Notes: generated by a model not told the origin, from the sequence alone. DNA of 64,000 bases from Thuidium tamariscinum (GCA_947034885.2 OX344750.2:5642001-5706000); one strand, 5' to 3'. Shown: positions 12,961 through 23,960, numbered from the stretch's first letter. Translations and numbers: made by a program.

Positions 12961-13560
12961 ATTGACCACTTTCTAAAACTGTACATCGTAAATTCTTGCC
13001 TAAAATGTAATTGGACTATTAGAGAAGATTTGAAGCATTAAGAAGCTATTATAGGCCCATTCCCCATAGTGTGAACTAATCACTACTAGTCAGATTTAAA
13101 AAAATTTTAACATAATTATTTAAAATTTAAAATTTTTTAAAATTTAAAATTCAATTAAAAACTATTATCTGATGTGTCAATTTTTCAGCCACATAAGAGT
13201 ATAAGATTGTTTTTGTGGTAGAGTTCCTATAATTCCAACAATTTGGGAACTTGTAGTTTTCCAAAGGCCTTCAAATCCTCTAATGTATTCATTAGAAGTC
13301 TATGATTGATCTCCTTAAATTTTATTTCCAAACTTTGAAACTTTGTAATTTACTCATGTATTGTCCCAAAAATGCATTGAAAAATAATCTAAAATCCCAT
13401 TTTGATTACCAACGAGACCCTACAAAAAGTTTCAATATAATAATGGAAACCATGATGAATTGCTTGTTTGTATAATTTTAGGTGTAGTTACCTCATTAGC
13501 TTATGAAATTTCTTGATGGAGATGTAGGTGACACTTAGGTGAATTGGTGGGAAGGGAGTT
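12960..13560. repeat. Interspersed repeat (copy; others at 770-1190, 17060-17430, 36000-36480)
   Basis: Shares ordered phrases such as 'aattcttgcctaaaatgta' and 'ttgaattgcttgtttgt'-like blocks with 17060-17430, and more loosely with intron 12 of both receptor kinase genes. It appears to be an old dispersed repeat with no coding capacity. Borders are unclear. Confidence 0.45.
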
Positions 13561-14132
13561 CAATAAAATTTTATATCACCGATAATTAATTTTGCCCCAA
13601 TTTTTAGATTTAAGAAAAATAACTTTTCCTATTTCCTACAAATTAAAATGTAAATATGTCCATCTTCAAGAGATTTTGCACTTTTTTAATTCTCCTACTT
13701 AGAGAATTTTCCTAAGCTTTTCCTTCATAGGGTACCTTCTTCCATTAGATGTTTTTTCTGCTAGTAACAAGATTGCAAGTTCCCGACTGTCGGAACACTG
13801 GAAAACGCTGCCACGTCTGCAATTTGACATGGCAGAGAGACTGCCAAGTCAGATAATAATAATTAAATAATTAAAATTTTAATTTTTAAATTTTTAAATT
13901 TTTTAAATTTTAATTATTTAATTATTTTTTATTCTGATTGTTCCCAGCATTGGGAACGGGCCTGAAACAGTCTTCTAATCTCTGAAAAAACATCTAATGT
14001 TTAAGGTTTATACATTGCACATATTTTTCATATTTTGAAAATATTGTTTCTCTAATTAAATAGTACTCCCAAAGAAAAAAGTGTCCAATTCCAAAACACT
14101 ACAAAAATGGATGGTGTTTCTTGCAATGACCT
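13560..14132 (-). mobile_element. Family 1 MITE, copy F, truncated and carrying a nested family 2 element
   Basis: In reverse orientation it starts at the terminus GGTCATTGCAAGAAAC and follows the same internal order as the copy at 21294-22027 (the 'gagtactatttaattag' block, the 'gaagaaggtaccctatg' block, the 'ctctaagtaggagaa' block). It stops near 13560, about 310 bases in (excluding the insert), so its inner end is missing. A family 2 element interrupts it at 13743-13999. Confidence 0.7.
13743..13999. mobile_element. Family 2 TIR element in MITE F
   Basis: Ends CATTAGATGTTTTTTC and its reverse complement GAAAAAACATCTAATG. The interior has the family signature: a GTTCCCGACTGTCGGAAC-type hairpin near one end, a 'gccaagtcag' block, and 'gggaacgggcctgaaacagtc' near the other end. 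The uninterrupted MITE sequence is restored exactly by joining the two flanks, so no target-site duplication is visible here. Confidence 0.75.
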
Positions 14133-14599
14133 AGTCTCCACTATATAAGATAGAGCTTGAAGGTGAGGAAATGCTTTTTGGAGATTGATTTTTTTCTATA
14201 ATTGAATGGTTTAAGTTCCTATGATGTTTTTGTGTTATTTTTCATACAGCTCACCATTGTTTGCTTAGCTCATTCTATATAATCCAAGGGTTTGAGCTCT
14301 TGAGATGTTTTCACACTTGAGGTGTTATCTTCAAGCAACTCATTACTATTTACATAGCTCATCTCATATTATTTTTTTTCATTTTATGTGGTATTCAGGT
14401 ATAGAATTAATAAATAAACTCATATAAGGTCCAACACATCCGCCTTTAACCCCTAAAGGACCATTGTCCCTTCGGGGGACAAATGGGATTTTGGGCATGT
14501 ACCTACGGGCATACTTGTTTGTAAGATTTTTTGAAACTTTTTTTGTAGGTGAAGAATTGAAAGAGGTACGTGGGGATAAAAAAAATTTGTAAATCAGAG

Positions 14600-14960
14600 C
14601 TTCGAGCGAGAAGTTATGGACATTTTTCTCCAAAGTAGGGGAGGAGGGGCAGTTCGGGCAAGGCCTCTGGCCAATGCGAGGTTACTGACTCTGGTGAGGG
14701 CAGTATCAACGGGTGGGAGTTCGGGCTGGAAAGAGAGGGGAACAAATCTCGGCCAGTCCTGACAACCCACCTGCAACAAGAGCCAGTTGGAGAGAGAGTC
14801 AGAGATGGAGTGGGTGACCTACGGATGTGGACGAAAAGCAAGTCAAGGATGCTGTGGGCGGCGACCTCTGCCACGTTGGAACTACGAAGCAGCTGGCTTG
14901 CCGCTGCCTGTAGTTGTGAAGGACGGCGATGGCGCTTCAAACTTCAAAACTTTGAATGGG
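14600..14960. other. GC-rich patch in the piggyBac 5' region
   Basis: Markedly GC-richer than the surrounding AT-rich DNA. Overlapping open frames exist on both strands, up to 108 codons on the minus strand, but composition is low-complexity (Ser/Pro/Leu-rich) and I recognise no domain. It lies between the left terminus and the first predicted transposase exon, so it may be a promoter or 5' UTR region, or a captured host fragment. Confidence 0.35.
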
Positions 14961-15537
14961 ATTTGCTCGACGTGTTATACCACAAATTATTTTCCAATAA
15001 ATTTGCGCTTTGAAATGAGGAATTAATTTCATTTTTTTACATGCTTGATCTTTCTCAACCACTGATTTGCTTCTGAAATACTAGGCATTGGTGTAATGCA
15101 TGCCTAATTATCAAATATGAACATAAACTGCACTTCAAAGCATTGAATGTAAACATAATTACAAAAACTATACTCACACTAGAAAGTCTACGAGATTGTG
15201 ACCTATAGGAGCGCCATCTCGACAACCAAAACGACTGCATTGATGCCTCTTTATTGTAGTTGCAGCTACGATCCATAGCTTCCATCTTCCTCAACTTGTA
15301 TGCATTGTGCGTACTTGATCCTCCTTACAATGAGAGTTCCAGCTATAGTGATTTGCACATCTCCATGTCGAATTGAACAATTTCCTTTCCGTTTCTTGTG
15401 TTCTATTGTGTGTTGATATACTTGAAGTACTTCTGCTTGCATTCCTTTGCGATTCATATTTAGACAAGTATATGAGTTTTACACGGGGTTTTACAAGCAA
15501 AAATTAGCTTACAGACAGTGATCGACTTTCAACAACA

Positions 15538-18500
15538 ATGCCTAGACAAGGGAAACAGATATGCAATGACGTAAGTACATCATGTATTTCAGCATTCCAA
15601 AGCTTTCCATGTTGATGCCATTGCCGAATTCTAGTTAGCATTCTCACATTCCTTGAAATTTGTGTGTAGCTTGCTTGGGATGGCCTTCCTGTGCGGCGCA
15701 GTTGCCGCCTCCTAGCTCATCAGGTATCGACGAGCACAATTCCGCCACCTCCAACAAGGACTCCTACTCCAGAACCACACACACCATTATCTCCATCGAG
15801 TAGTTATCCTATTCCACAGTTTGTGCCTCCTATTTCGACATGCGTGAGTGATTTTGTTGACAATACTTTTGAACGAGTGATAGGAGAATTCAATCCTGAC
15901 TTCTTCGATAGTCAAGAACAACTTCACACAGGTACGAATTCTTCATCAGAGGAATTATCTGAGGATGACTTTTATGAAGGGCAATATGCTGATGACGAAA
16001 CAAGATCACTAGAAGAATTAATTTGGCCCCCAGAGATGCTCTTGAATCACTGTACCGCAACACGCACACGAGAACACAGACAGGAGAGGCGTGTCAAGCG
16101 ACGTCCAGGCGGTCAAGATGGTAGAGAGAATCGTGGCGGAAGAGTGGAAGATCAAGCGTTGCGATCTTCCTACCGGGTTTCTAGCGGTGCAAGCTCAATG
16201 GACGGTGGAGACATGGACCGGCATGGGCGGGAATGTGAGGTCCAGCAAACATTGCCACATCAGACGTTAGCAGGAGGGCCATCAGAAATGCCAGGTTCGT
16301 GCCTTTGAACTTTGTTTATTTTTTATTTTTGCAATTCCAGTTTTCAAAGTAAGTTAGTCCTCTGCTCTAAGTTCTCCAAATAGAGGACAGTAAGAGAGGC
16401 CTATCCAATACATAAATATGATTGCAAGGCCTTCCTCAAATTACTCTAACAATTTTTTATTTTAATATTGATGTAAATTTTAAGATTAATATTAATCTCA
16501 TTTTTAAATTATTTTTAATATTTAATATTTTCCAATAGAAATAGAAATGTTAGAAACGGAAAAATAGTCTCTATTTTTATTTTTGTGCAAAATAAGAATT
16601 TTTTACAAATTTATGAAGTGTATTGCAACATTTAGCCTACACCATTTGCTTAGTATCCCAAAACCATCCAATAACTATAAGCACATTGGTAATTCTACAA
16701 TCCACAACAATCACAAAATTCCCTAACATGGTGACAATAAATTCAAACATGACCATGACATAAAGAAATAAAGAAATAATTTCTAATAATGAATTTACAA
16801 TTCATAGTTACAACATCCTATTGTAGTTACTAATAATTCATTTACCATGACCTAAAGCATTGACTATGGCCACAAAGTAGGCTACTTAGCTAAAACCTCA
16901 TACAATATCAAGAAATTGTCATGGCTTCATCTAAGTTTGTAATGGATAATTTTGTAAATGTCTAAAGAAGATGCTTTGCTATACTACACTAGAGGTTTAT
17001 CTTAGATGGCATACATTAGTGGCTCAAAATATGTGTGCACTTCTATTTGAAATGAAGTATTTTATCAAAGATAACTACACCTAAAAGCACATGTTTCTAA
17101 AATCATACACTACAAACTCTTGCCTAAAATGTACTTCCATTATTCTTGAGAGTGTATGATTGGTTTTAGAATCACTTATTTATTGTACTTTGATAATTCC
17201 TTGATCATTCTTATAGTGTCCAAAAAATTCATTCTAAGAGAATGTAAAATCTCCTTTTTTAGTTACCAACAACACAATCCCACAAAACAATTTCAAATGA
17301 AGGAATAGGAATTATGTTGAATTGCTTATTTGTGCAAGTGTAGATTGTAGTAACCTCAACACTTGTTAGGACATTCTAAGGATTTGTGAAGTACTTGTGA
17401 CATTTCAATTGTTTTGTAATGAAAAATATAACAACACTCCTGTGAAATTTGCAAATTGGAATCTAAGAAATCTTATGTACATACTTGTTGCAATGTATTA
17501 TGTACAATATGAACTTTTGAATTGACTATATTCTTTGCAATGAAGAAACAATGATTTCAGTTTTGCACCTCATATTCCAATGGTATCAGTAGAATCATGC
17601 TATGAACTAAGTTCTCTATAATAAAACTTCTTGCTCATGAATTTAAGCTATTACTAAGTTAGCTCTTGAATTTGGAATACAAAGAATTTTTGTCTACAAT
17701 GGATGTTAGAAACAAACATATATAAGACATAAGAAGTTCATATACACTGGAACACCAATTCTTGCATTATGAAGCATGATTGTATTCAAGAGAACTGCAA
17801 CCTATCATTATTAGGGGAGTGCCAATAGTGTGCTACATAAATGTTCAAGAACTATTTTTGTGTGAATTGAAGTTCTTCAACAATTTTTCCTTATATGAGC
17901 TCCATGTATTGTGGAATTCCAAAATTGATGAGGTGAAATCCTTCCTCAGTGGGGTAACTTAGAGCATCTCTTGCAGTGCTAGAAAAATCCCAAGCTTCCT
18001 AATTTATGAATGATAAGGAATCAATTTTAGCATGTGTTAGTTTCTACCTTCAGTGTGGCCCGCCAAATTAGCCATACTTGAAGGGGTCAATAAATCCCTC
18101 TATAAGTTTAGAAACATCTCTATTTTGTTCTAAGATTAGAAAGTTTTCAAAATAAATTATAGCTTACTTTATTGCTTTTGTAAATTATGTGACTTGTGAT
18201 TGATTGGAAGTATATTTTAGTGAGTTGAATTGTTGGGATATAAGTAACCATCCCTTCTAAATTGTACAAATATCAATTGAAGGTGTTGGGGTGATTGGAG
18301 GGTTGCATGAGATTCCCAATTCCACCCTCCTAACAATAAATCATGTGGTGATTGTTTCCAGATTGTCTAGTTGATATTCATGGTCAATTGCATGATGGAT
18401 TTTATAGGCATGCTTCTATGTCATTGGAAGGGGACTTTCCAATGGGTGATGAAGACTATATGGGTGGTTTTGGAGGGCACATTCTCAGGTCCCCAAATAT

Positions 18501-20181
18501 AACTTATAACTATGACAGTAATAGTGATGTTGATGTACCTGAGTTGCATTTCAGTGATGATGAAATTGATGATGCTGGTGGAGACATTGAAGACCATGAT
18601 AGTATCAAATATATTTATCAAGAAGATTCTTGGAATCAGAACTTTCAAACTTATGCCCCCGAGCCCATTGAATTCATTGGTGCGCCTTCTTCCAATGTCT
18701 TCTAGAGATATTTTCCTACTTTCTTGCAATTGTTCCAAGTATTTTGGCCTTTCAATGTTATGAGGGATATTGTTACAGAGACAAATCGATATGCCACAGC
18801 AGTTGATGCACATGGAAAAACTAAGGGGGGGCCATCTTGGACACCATTTTCAGTGAAAGAGTTGCACGTTTTCATTGCAATAATTTTGTATATGGGAATG
18901 AAACAACAACCAAATATAAAAACATATTGGCATAAAAAAGGATTAGTATTCCATTGTCCTACTATTTCAGGCCTTATGTCCCGTGGCCAATTTATCTTAT
19001 TGATCAGGTGTTTGCATCTTACAAATCCATCAAAATATGTGAATGACAAGGCATTACCAGGATATGATAAAATGAGACAATTGAGGTGGTTGATCAATGA
19101 AATTCGAGGTTCTTGTCAAAGAGCTTGGAAGGTTGGCAAGTTTGCTACTATTGATGAGATGATGATTAGATACAAAGGCACATATTGTCCTGCAAGGCAA
19201 TACATGCCTCAAAAGCCACAAAAATGGGGATTGAAAGTATGGTGCCTAGCAGATTCAGTTTCAAAATTTGTATCAAATTTTGAAGTATATTGTGGTAAAG
19301 ATCCAGTTGTAGTAAATGAGGCATCGGTACCACGTGGGCAACCAAGATTGGCACACAATGTTGTGTTGCGATTATTGACCTTGAATGAAGGTCAAGGTCA
19401 TGTAATAGCCATGGATAATTTTTTCACTAGCATACCTTTATTCAAAGACTTATTAGAGAAGGGAATATATGCGACAGGAACTGTTAGAGCAAATAGAGTA
19501 GGTCTCCCATTGGTTTTGAAGAATACAAAGGTTTTTGCAAGAAGTGTACAAGGCACTCTTGAATGGCGAATGCATGAATCCCGATCTATCTGCGCTATAG
19601 TCTGGAAGGATAAAAAGCCCGTGTTGATTCTATCCACTCATCAGGTGCCTTTGCAATTTCCATGCCAATTTCCAGTTGCAACTGTGCCTCGACGAAGTGG
19701 TGCGACACGGGAAAATATTTACACATCACCTATTCATCTTGAATACACAACGCACATGAGAGGTGTGGATGTGGCCGACCAGCTTCGAGCATCATACACT
19801 TGTCAAACCCGGTCTCACAAGTGGTGGCATCGTGTTGTTTTTTTCCTTATTGACACCACTATTGTCAATATGTACATCATTTACCTTGACAAGTGCAAGA
19901 ATAGAGACCCTCCCCGTCAACCAATGACACATTTGCAATTTAGAACCCAACTATGTGAGGCTCTTACACAAAATTGGGACCTTAGACCACGTTTACCGGA
20001 TCCTATTCAACATCGAAAAATTTGTTATCCAGCAACTGGTTCTATGAGGGGCCCGTGTGTTGTTTGTAATGATGGATCACATCGAGTGAAGCGTCCAAAA
20101 ACTTATTGTCCATCATGTGACAACAAGTTCATGTGTTGGCGTTCGGGATGCTTCCAGAGGTACCATGAAAATCTACAGTGA
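15538..20181 (+). CDS. piggyBac transposase (three predicted exons; one in-frame TAG)
   Basis: Cuts and pastes the element at TTAA. Predicted exons: 15538-15570 (ATG, then a GTAAGT donor), 15670-16294 and 18362-20181. Frames join without adjustment to 826 codons including the terminal stop. The N-terminal 300 residues are Pro/Ser-rich then acidic (several Glu/Asp runs), as usual for the family. Exon 3 carries the DDE_Tnp_1_7 domain: an ETNRYA motif, then catalytic Asp in TIDEMM (about residue 484), in AMDNFFTS (about 571) and in RGVDVADQ (about 689). The C-terminus has a cysteine-rich zinc-binding region (CVVC, CPSC, then Cys and His). One TAG at 18703-18705 (codon 334) splits the frame just upstream of the conserved core; both sides are in the same frame and both look coding. 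It is either a nonsense lesion or read through. Exons 1 and 2 are inferred from splice signals; exon 3 is certain. Confidence 0.85.
16295..18361 (+). other. Predicted intron 2 of the transposase gene
   Basis: A 2,067-bp AT-rich gap between CAG|GTTCGT and the acceptor TTTCCAG. It contains a copy of the interspersed repeat at 17060-17430 and no credible coding region. The donor is weak at positions +3 to +5, so alternative boundaries are possible. Confidence 0.5.
18703..18705 (+). other. In-frame TAG in the piggyBac transposase
   Basis: Separates the segment ending GAPSSNVF from the segment beginning RYFPTFLQLFQVFW; both are in one frame and both resemble the piggyBac pre-core region. No flanking intron that would remove just this codon is convincing: the pyrimidine-rich stretch ending TCTTCTAG could be an acceptor, but its upstream sequence looks coding. 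Confidence 0.8.
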
Positions 20182-20549
20182 TGCAACAAATATGAATGTG
20201 AGTAAAAACTATGACATACAATTCATTACATTTATGGATTTTTTTTAAACATTATCATATGGTAGTAAATGCAAAATTGTGTAATGAGGTTGGGAAGTAT
20301 TCTTCTCATACTTAGATGCTTGATATATACCCTGAACTTCAGTTATAAATTTCTATCTAGAACTACTTTGAAATTTTTATCAATTCCTGTACATTATAGT
20401 CAATACATGTTTATTTGTTTGTATATCTTTAAAGCAAATGATAAACTCCCTTTTTGTTTCCTAGACTCTATAACAATCTATGGAGAGAATGAAATGATGC
20501 TTGAATATGGAAGTTTGCTGGTCACAAGGGTGGTACTGTAGTGCCATCC

Positions 20550-20850
20550 ACAACATGGGGAACAACGAGAACGATAGGGGAACTTTGTTTGGAGATGGGA
20601 ACGCTGGCACTTTAGCAAGGGAGGTCATGCTGACATCCCCACTGTCGCAGCAGGGTGAGTGCGGAGTGCGAATGGAAGAGGGCTGAGGTGGCGAGGGAAG
20701 GCCAAAGCAGGAGGGCCAGGTCATGAAGGGAGTGGGGCCCAAGGCAAGGAGGACCTGCAAACCCCTGTCCACTAACAATAAGAAGTGAGGGACCCGGGAT
20801 GGAGAAGGCATACCCGTCCTCTCCAGCAACCCAAGCAAAATTTTAACCTG
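20550..20850. other. GC-rich patch 3' of the transposase
   Basis: A second GC-rich island inside the piggyBac element, downstream of the transposase stop. A minus-strand open frame of 132 codons (20461-20859) covers it, but the translation is Pro/Ser/Leu-rich with no domain I recognise. Possible captured sequence or 3' regulatory region; function unknown. Confidence 0.3.
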
Positions 20851-21293
20851 TGCACTCATTTTTCCTATTTTTTTGGTGTTATTTTTTTTTTTTTTTTTAT
20901 AAATTTTTTATAGAGTAGCAAGATGATATATCTTGGTATTCACCATTCAGATTTTCATATTTCAAATTTATGAATGTACAAAAAACTTTAAATTTTGACT
21001 AGTGCATATGCATTTTTCAAGAGCTTCTTCCATTCCAATAATTTTTTCTATATGTTCTACTACTCCAATTCATTTCAAAATTGTTGAATATATACCTAAG
21101 CTATTTTCCTACATGGAGGAATTAAACCTCAACTTTGTGTAGAACAAGTTTTCAATTCCAAGAGTGGTCAAAGAGAAGTAAAAGTTTCGGGCATCACTAC
21201 TAGAAAAACAGTGACCAAATTAACAAAACATCAACAATTTTTTGTTGAAGTGAATACTGCATTGTCCATTTTCACATCTTTTTGTTGATTCTA

Positions 21294-22027
21294 GGGTCAT
21301 TGCAAGAAACGGCGTTCAAAAAGCGTAGCGTTTCACAGTATTCCCCCTTTTTCTTTAGGAGTACTATTTAATTAGAAAAACAATTTTTAAAAAATATGAA
21401 AAATATGTACAATGTACACACCTTAAAGAAGAAGGTACCCTATGGAGGAAAACCTTAGGAAAATTCTCTAAGTAGGAGAACTAGAAAAGTGGAAAATCTC
21501 ATGAAAGTAGGCATAATTACATTTTAATTTGTAAAAAATAGGAAAAACTCTTTTTCTCAAATCTAAAAATTGGCCATTTGAGAAGAGTTGATGGTGATGA
21601 GATTTCACCAAAAAAATAATCTTAGTACTAATGTCAATGGTCAGGAATTGCGTGCAATTGGAGTGTTGTTTACATGCATGTGGAGGACATAAAATAATAT
21701 ATTTTTAGATTCTCTTTGGTAGGAATATACTTTGCTACTACACAAATGAACCATGAAAATTTCAACTTTAGATCATTAAATTTGGGTACTCCTAACGTAG
21801 TAAAAATCCCTAAACCTCAGTTTGTGACAAATTAACAAAAATTAATTTTAAATATAAAATGATTTTTTTTAATTTCTGAAAAATAATGGATGTAAAAACC
21901 ATCAAGTTAGAGAGGTCCAATAATTATTTCATATTCTCAAATATTTTTATTCAAAAGTTATAGCAGAAAAGAACAACGAAACTCCGATTGTGACGGGAAA
22001 TAGGACCGGCGTTTCTTGCAATCACCC
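21294..22027 (+). mobile_element. Family 1 MITE, copy A (reference copy)
   Basis: Ends GGGTCATTGCAAGAAAC and, in reverse complement, GGGTGATTGCAAGAAAC. About 734 bp, AT-rich, noncoding. Internal order: 'aaaaagcgtagcgttt', 'gagtactatttaattag', 'gaagaaggtaccctatg', 'ctctaagtaggagaa', 'gatgagatttcacca', 'aaaaatccctaaac', 'aaataggaccggcgtttc'. This order recurs in copies B, C, D, E and F and partly at 63029-64000. It lies inside the CACTA element. Confidence 0.82.
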
Positions 22028-22439
22028 TCTAGTACACATTGTCGAAATCAACATTTTTTTTTGTTGATTTGGATACTGCAATTCAAAAGTAACAAAAAAA
22101 TCAACACTTTTTTGTTCATTTTCACATATATGTGTCTCAAATTAGTTTTCTTCATTTGAAAAATGTTTGAATCACCATAGTTAATGTTCTATGCACAATA
22201 CTTTTTTTTAATTTTAAATTCATCATTCACTATTCGGTATTGTGTAAAATCAGCAGACTTCAGAGGTCATTTTGTCATAGAAAAAGAACTTTTTTCAAAA
22301 AACTTTGAACAAAGAAAAGTTGAGGAATCAAACAATCTTTCCTCTCCAAAAGACCGTTTGCAATTTAGAGTCTTCAATCAAAAGTTATGAATAAATTTCA
22401 GAGGCAGTGTTATAAAATGTTAAGAATTTTTTTGTAAAA

Positions 22440-23290
22440 TTAATTTTTTCAATAAATTTTGGACTAATGAAAGTTGTAGAATTGATATATCTTTCACCTC
22501 CAACAATTTTCTTGAGATTTAGATATTCCAATCAAAAGTTATGAACAAAAATTAGAGAAGAGTAGAAATGGACATTTTTTTAAATATTTTTAAACACCTT
22601 CTCTGATTTTTGTCCATACCTTTTAATTGAAAGATCTAAATCTTAATTGGATTGCTTTAGGTGAAAGATATCTTCATCTTACAACTTTCATTGGTCCAAA
22701 GGTTTTTTCGAAAAGTTTATCTACTAGGACAAAATCGCCACTAAAGTCTACTGATTTTTGATGGGAAAAACGTTAAAGAATAATATAATTAAAATTATAT
22801 GTCTCAACTCCAAATTCAAATATAAATATAATTTTAATCCTTTTGATTCTTATAAGCCTTTGGAGTCATAATTTTACAATGTACATTTCTTTTTAAATTA
22901 AATCATCATAAATCGGATTTTGGAAAAGTCAGCAGACTTTTGGGGAGATTTAGACCTAGTAAAAGAACTTTTTTGGAAAAACTTTGAACTAAGGAAAGTT
23001 GAGAAATAAAGTCTTCTTTCACCTCCATCAATTCTTTTGAGATTTGGATCTTCCAATCAAAAGTTATGGACAAAAATCAGAGAGGGGTGAAAATGAACAT
23101 TTATTTTTAAAATTTTCAAACTCCCTCTCTGATTTTTGTCCATAACTTTTGATTGGAAGATCCAAATCTCAAAAAAAATTGTTGGAAGTGAAAGAAAACT
23201 TTATTTCTCAACTTTCTTTAGTTCAAAGTTTTTCCAAAAAAGTTCTTTTATTAGGTCTAAATCGCCTCTAAAGTCTGCTGACTTTAAAAA
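22440..23290. repeat. Two tandem palindromes inside the CACTA element
   Basis: The stronger one has 46-bp perfect arms at 23039-23084 and 23125-23170, within longer imperfect arms of about 22929-23090 and 23125-23285. The other is centred near 22590 and pairs about 22440-22580 with 22610-22760. The two palindromes are related in sequence (both hold a version of 'ccaatcaaaagttatgg'), so one probably arose by duplication of the other. Confidence 0.75.
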
Positions 23291-23344
23291 AGAATTGAAA
23301 AAAACCCGAAAGAACTATCTAAATACATTTCTACTTCTACTACA

Positions 23345-23420
23345 ATCACATATCTTGAGTGCTTGGTGCCTTGGCAAGAGCCTTGGCTTCCAACTACGAG
23401 GTCGCGGGTTCAAACCCCGG
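23345..23420 (+). repeat. tRNA-like (SINE-head-like) fragment
   Basis: Contains TGGCAAGAGCC, resembling a pol III A box, and 29 bases later GGTTCAAACCCC, a good B box, preceded by a T-stem-like CGGG. The T stem pairs only four bases and no clean acceptor stem can be drawn, so this is not called as a tRNA gene. It could be a SINE head or a captured tRNA remnant in the CACTA element. Confidence 0.4.
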
Positions 23421-23960
23421 TGGCCTCATTTCTTCAATAGTTGCCACGTGGCAGTCGGATAGGTTGCTATGTGGCACCTCCTTAGAGGTTGAAATTTTTT
23501 ATGAATTTTTAAATATATATTTATAAAAAAGGTCCAAATTAACAAAAAAAATCAACACTTTTTTGTTAGAAAATGAACACTTTTTTGTTAAAATTTGACA
23601 TATTTTTGTTAAAAAATCAACACTTTTGTGTTCAAAAGTACCCAAATTAACACGTCCAAATCAACAAAAAAAATCAACACTTTTGTGTTGAGTTTTGTTA
23701 ATTTGATCACTGTTTTTTTCTACTAGTGCATGAAGGAAAAAAACTTTTCTGTCTTGTTTAGATGACAATATCTCACTCTAGTTCATCTGAAATGGGCTGA
23801 TTTTTTTTTACACACATACCTCTCCCAAGCCAGCACAAGATCCTACGGTTAATTCATTGGAAAAAATGTTTTTCTTATCTTTTAGGTCAATTTCCTTAAA
23901 ATGGCAGTTTTGACTATGTTTTAGCATGTTTTGACTATGTCATGGTCCTTTAGGGGTTAA

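Larger units (their letters stand above)
21195..23728. mobile_element. Non-autonomous CACTA (En/Spm) element nested in piggyBac
   Basis: Left end CACTACTAGAAAAACAGTGA; the right end in reverse complement is CACTAGTAGAAAAAAACAGT. Both continue through 'caaattaacaaaac', giving a TIR of about 35 bp. It is flanked by the 3-bp duplication CAT (21192-21194 and 23729-23731). CACTA termini with a 3-bp duplication define the superfamily. No transposase or TNPA-like frame is visible. The interior holds a family 1 MITE, two large palindromes and repeated 'aacaaaaaaatcaacactttttgtt' subterminal motifs. Confidence 0.88.
14450..23956 (+). mobile_element. Full-length piggyBac element (9.5 kb)
   Basis: Both ends abut TTAA (14446-14449 and 23957-23960), the obligate piggyBac target duplication. 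They carry a perfect 15-bp terminal inverted repeat, CCCCTAAAGGACCAT. The piggyBac transposase gene lies inside in the plus orientation. The element is long because a 2.5-kb CACTA element (21195-23728) has inserted into it; without this it would be about 7 kb. The same terminal sequence occurs on a small element at 61897-62839. Cut-and-paste mobility through TTAA is established family knowledge. Whether this copy can move depends on the TAG codon in the transposase. Confidence 0.92.

Noticed and set aside
14614..14940. 108-codon minus-strand open frame in the GC-rich patch
   Set aside because: Low-complexity Ser/Pro/Leu composition, no domain, and several overlapping frames on both strands as expected of GC-rich DNA.
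23345..23420. Functional tRNA gene
   Set aside because: The T stem pairs only four bases and no 7-bp acceptor stem can be formed; kept only as a tRNA-like fragment.
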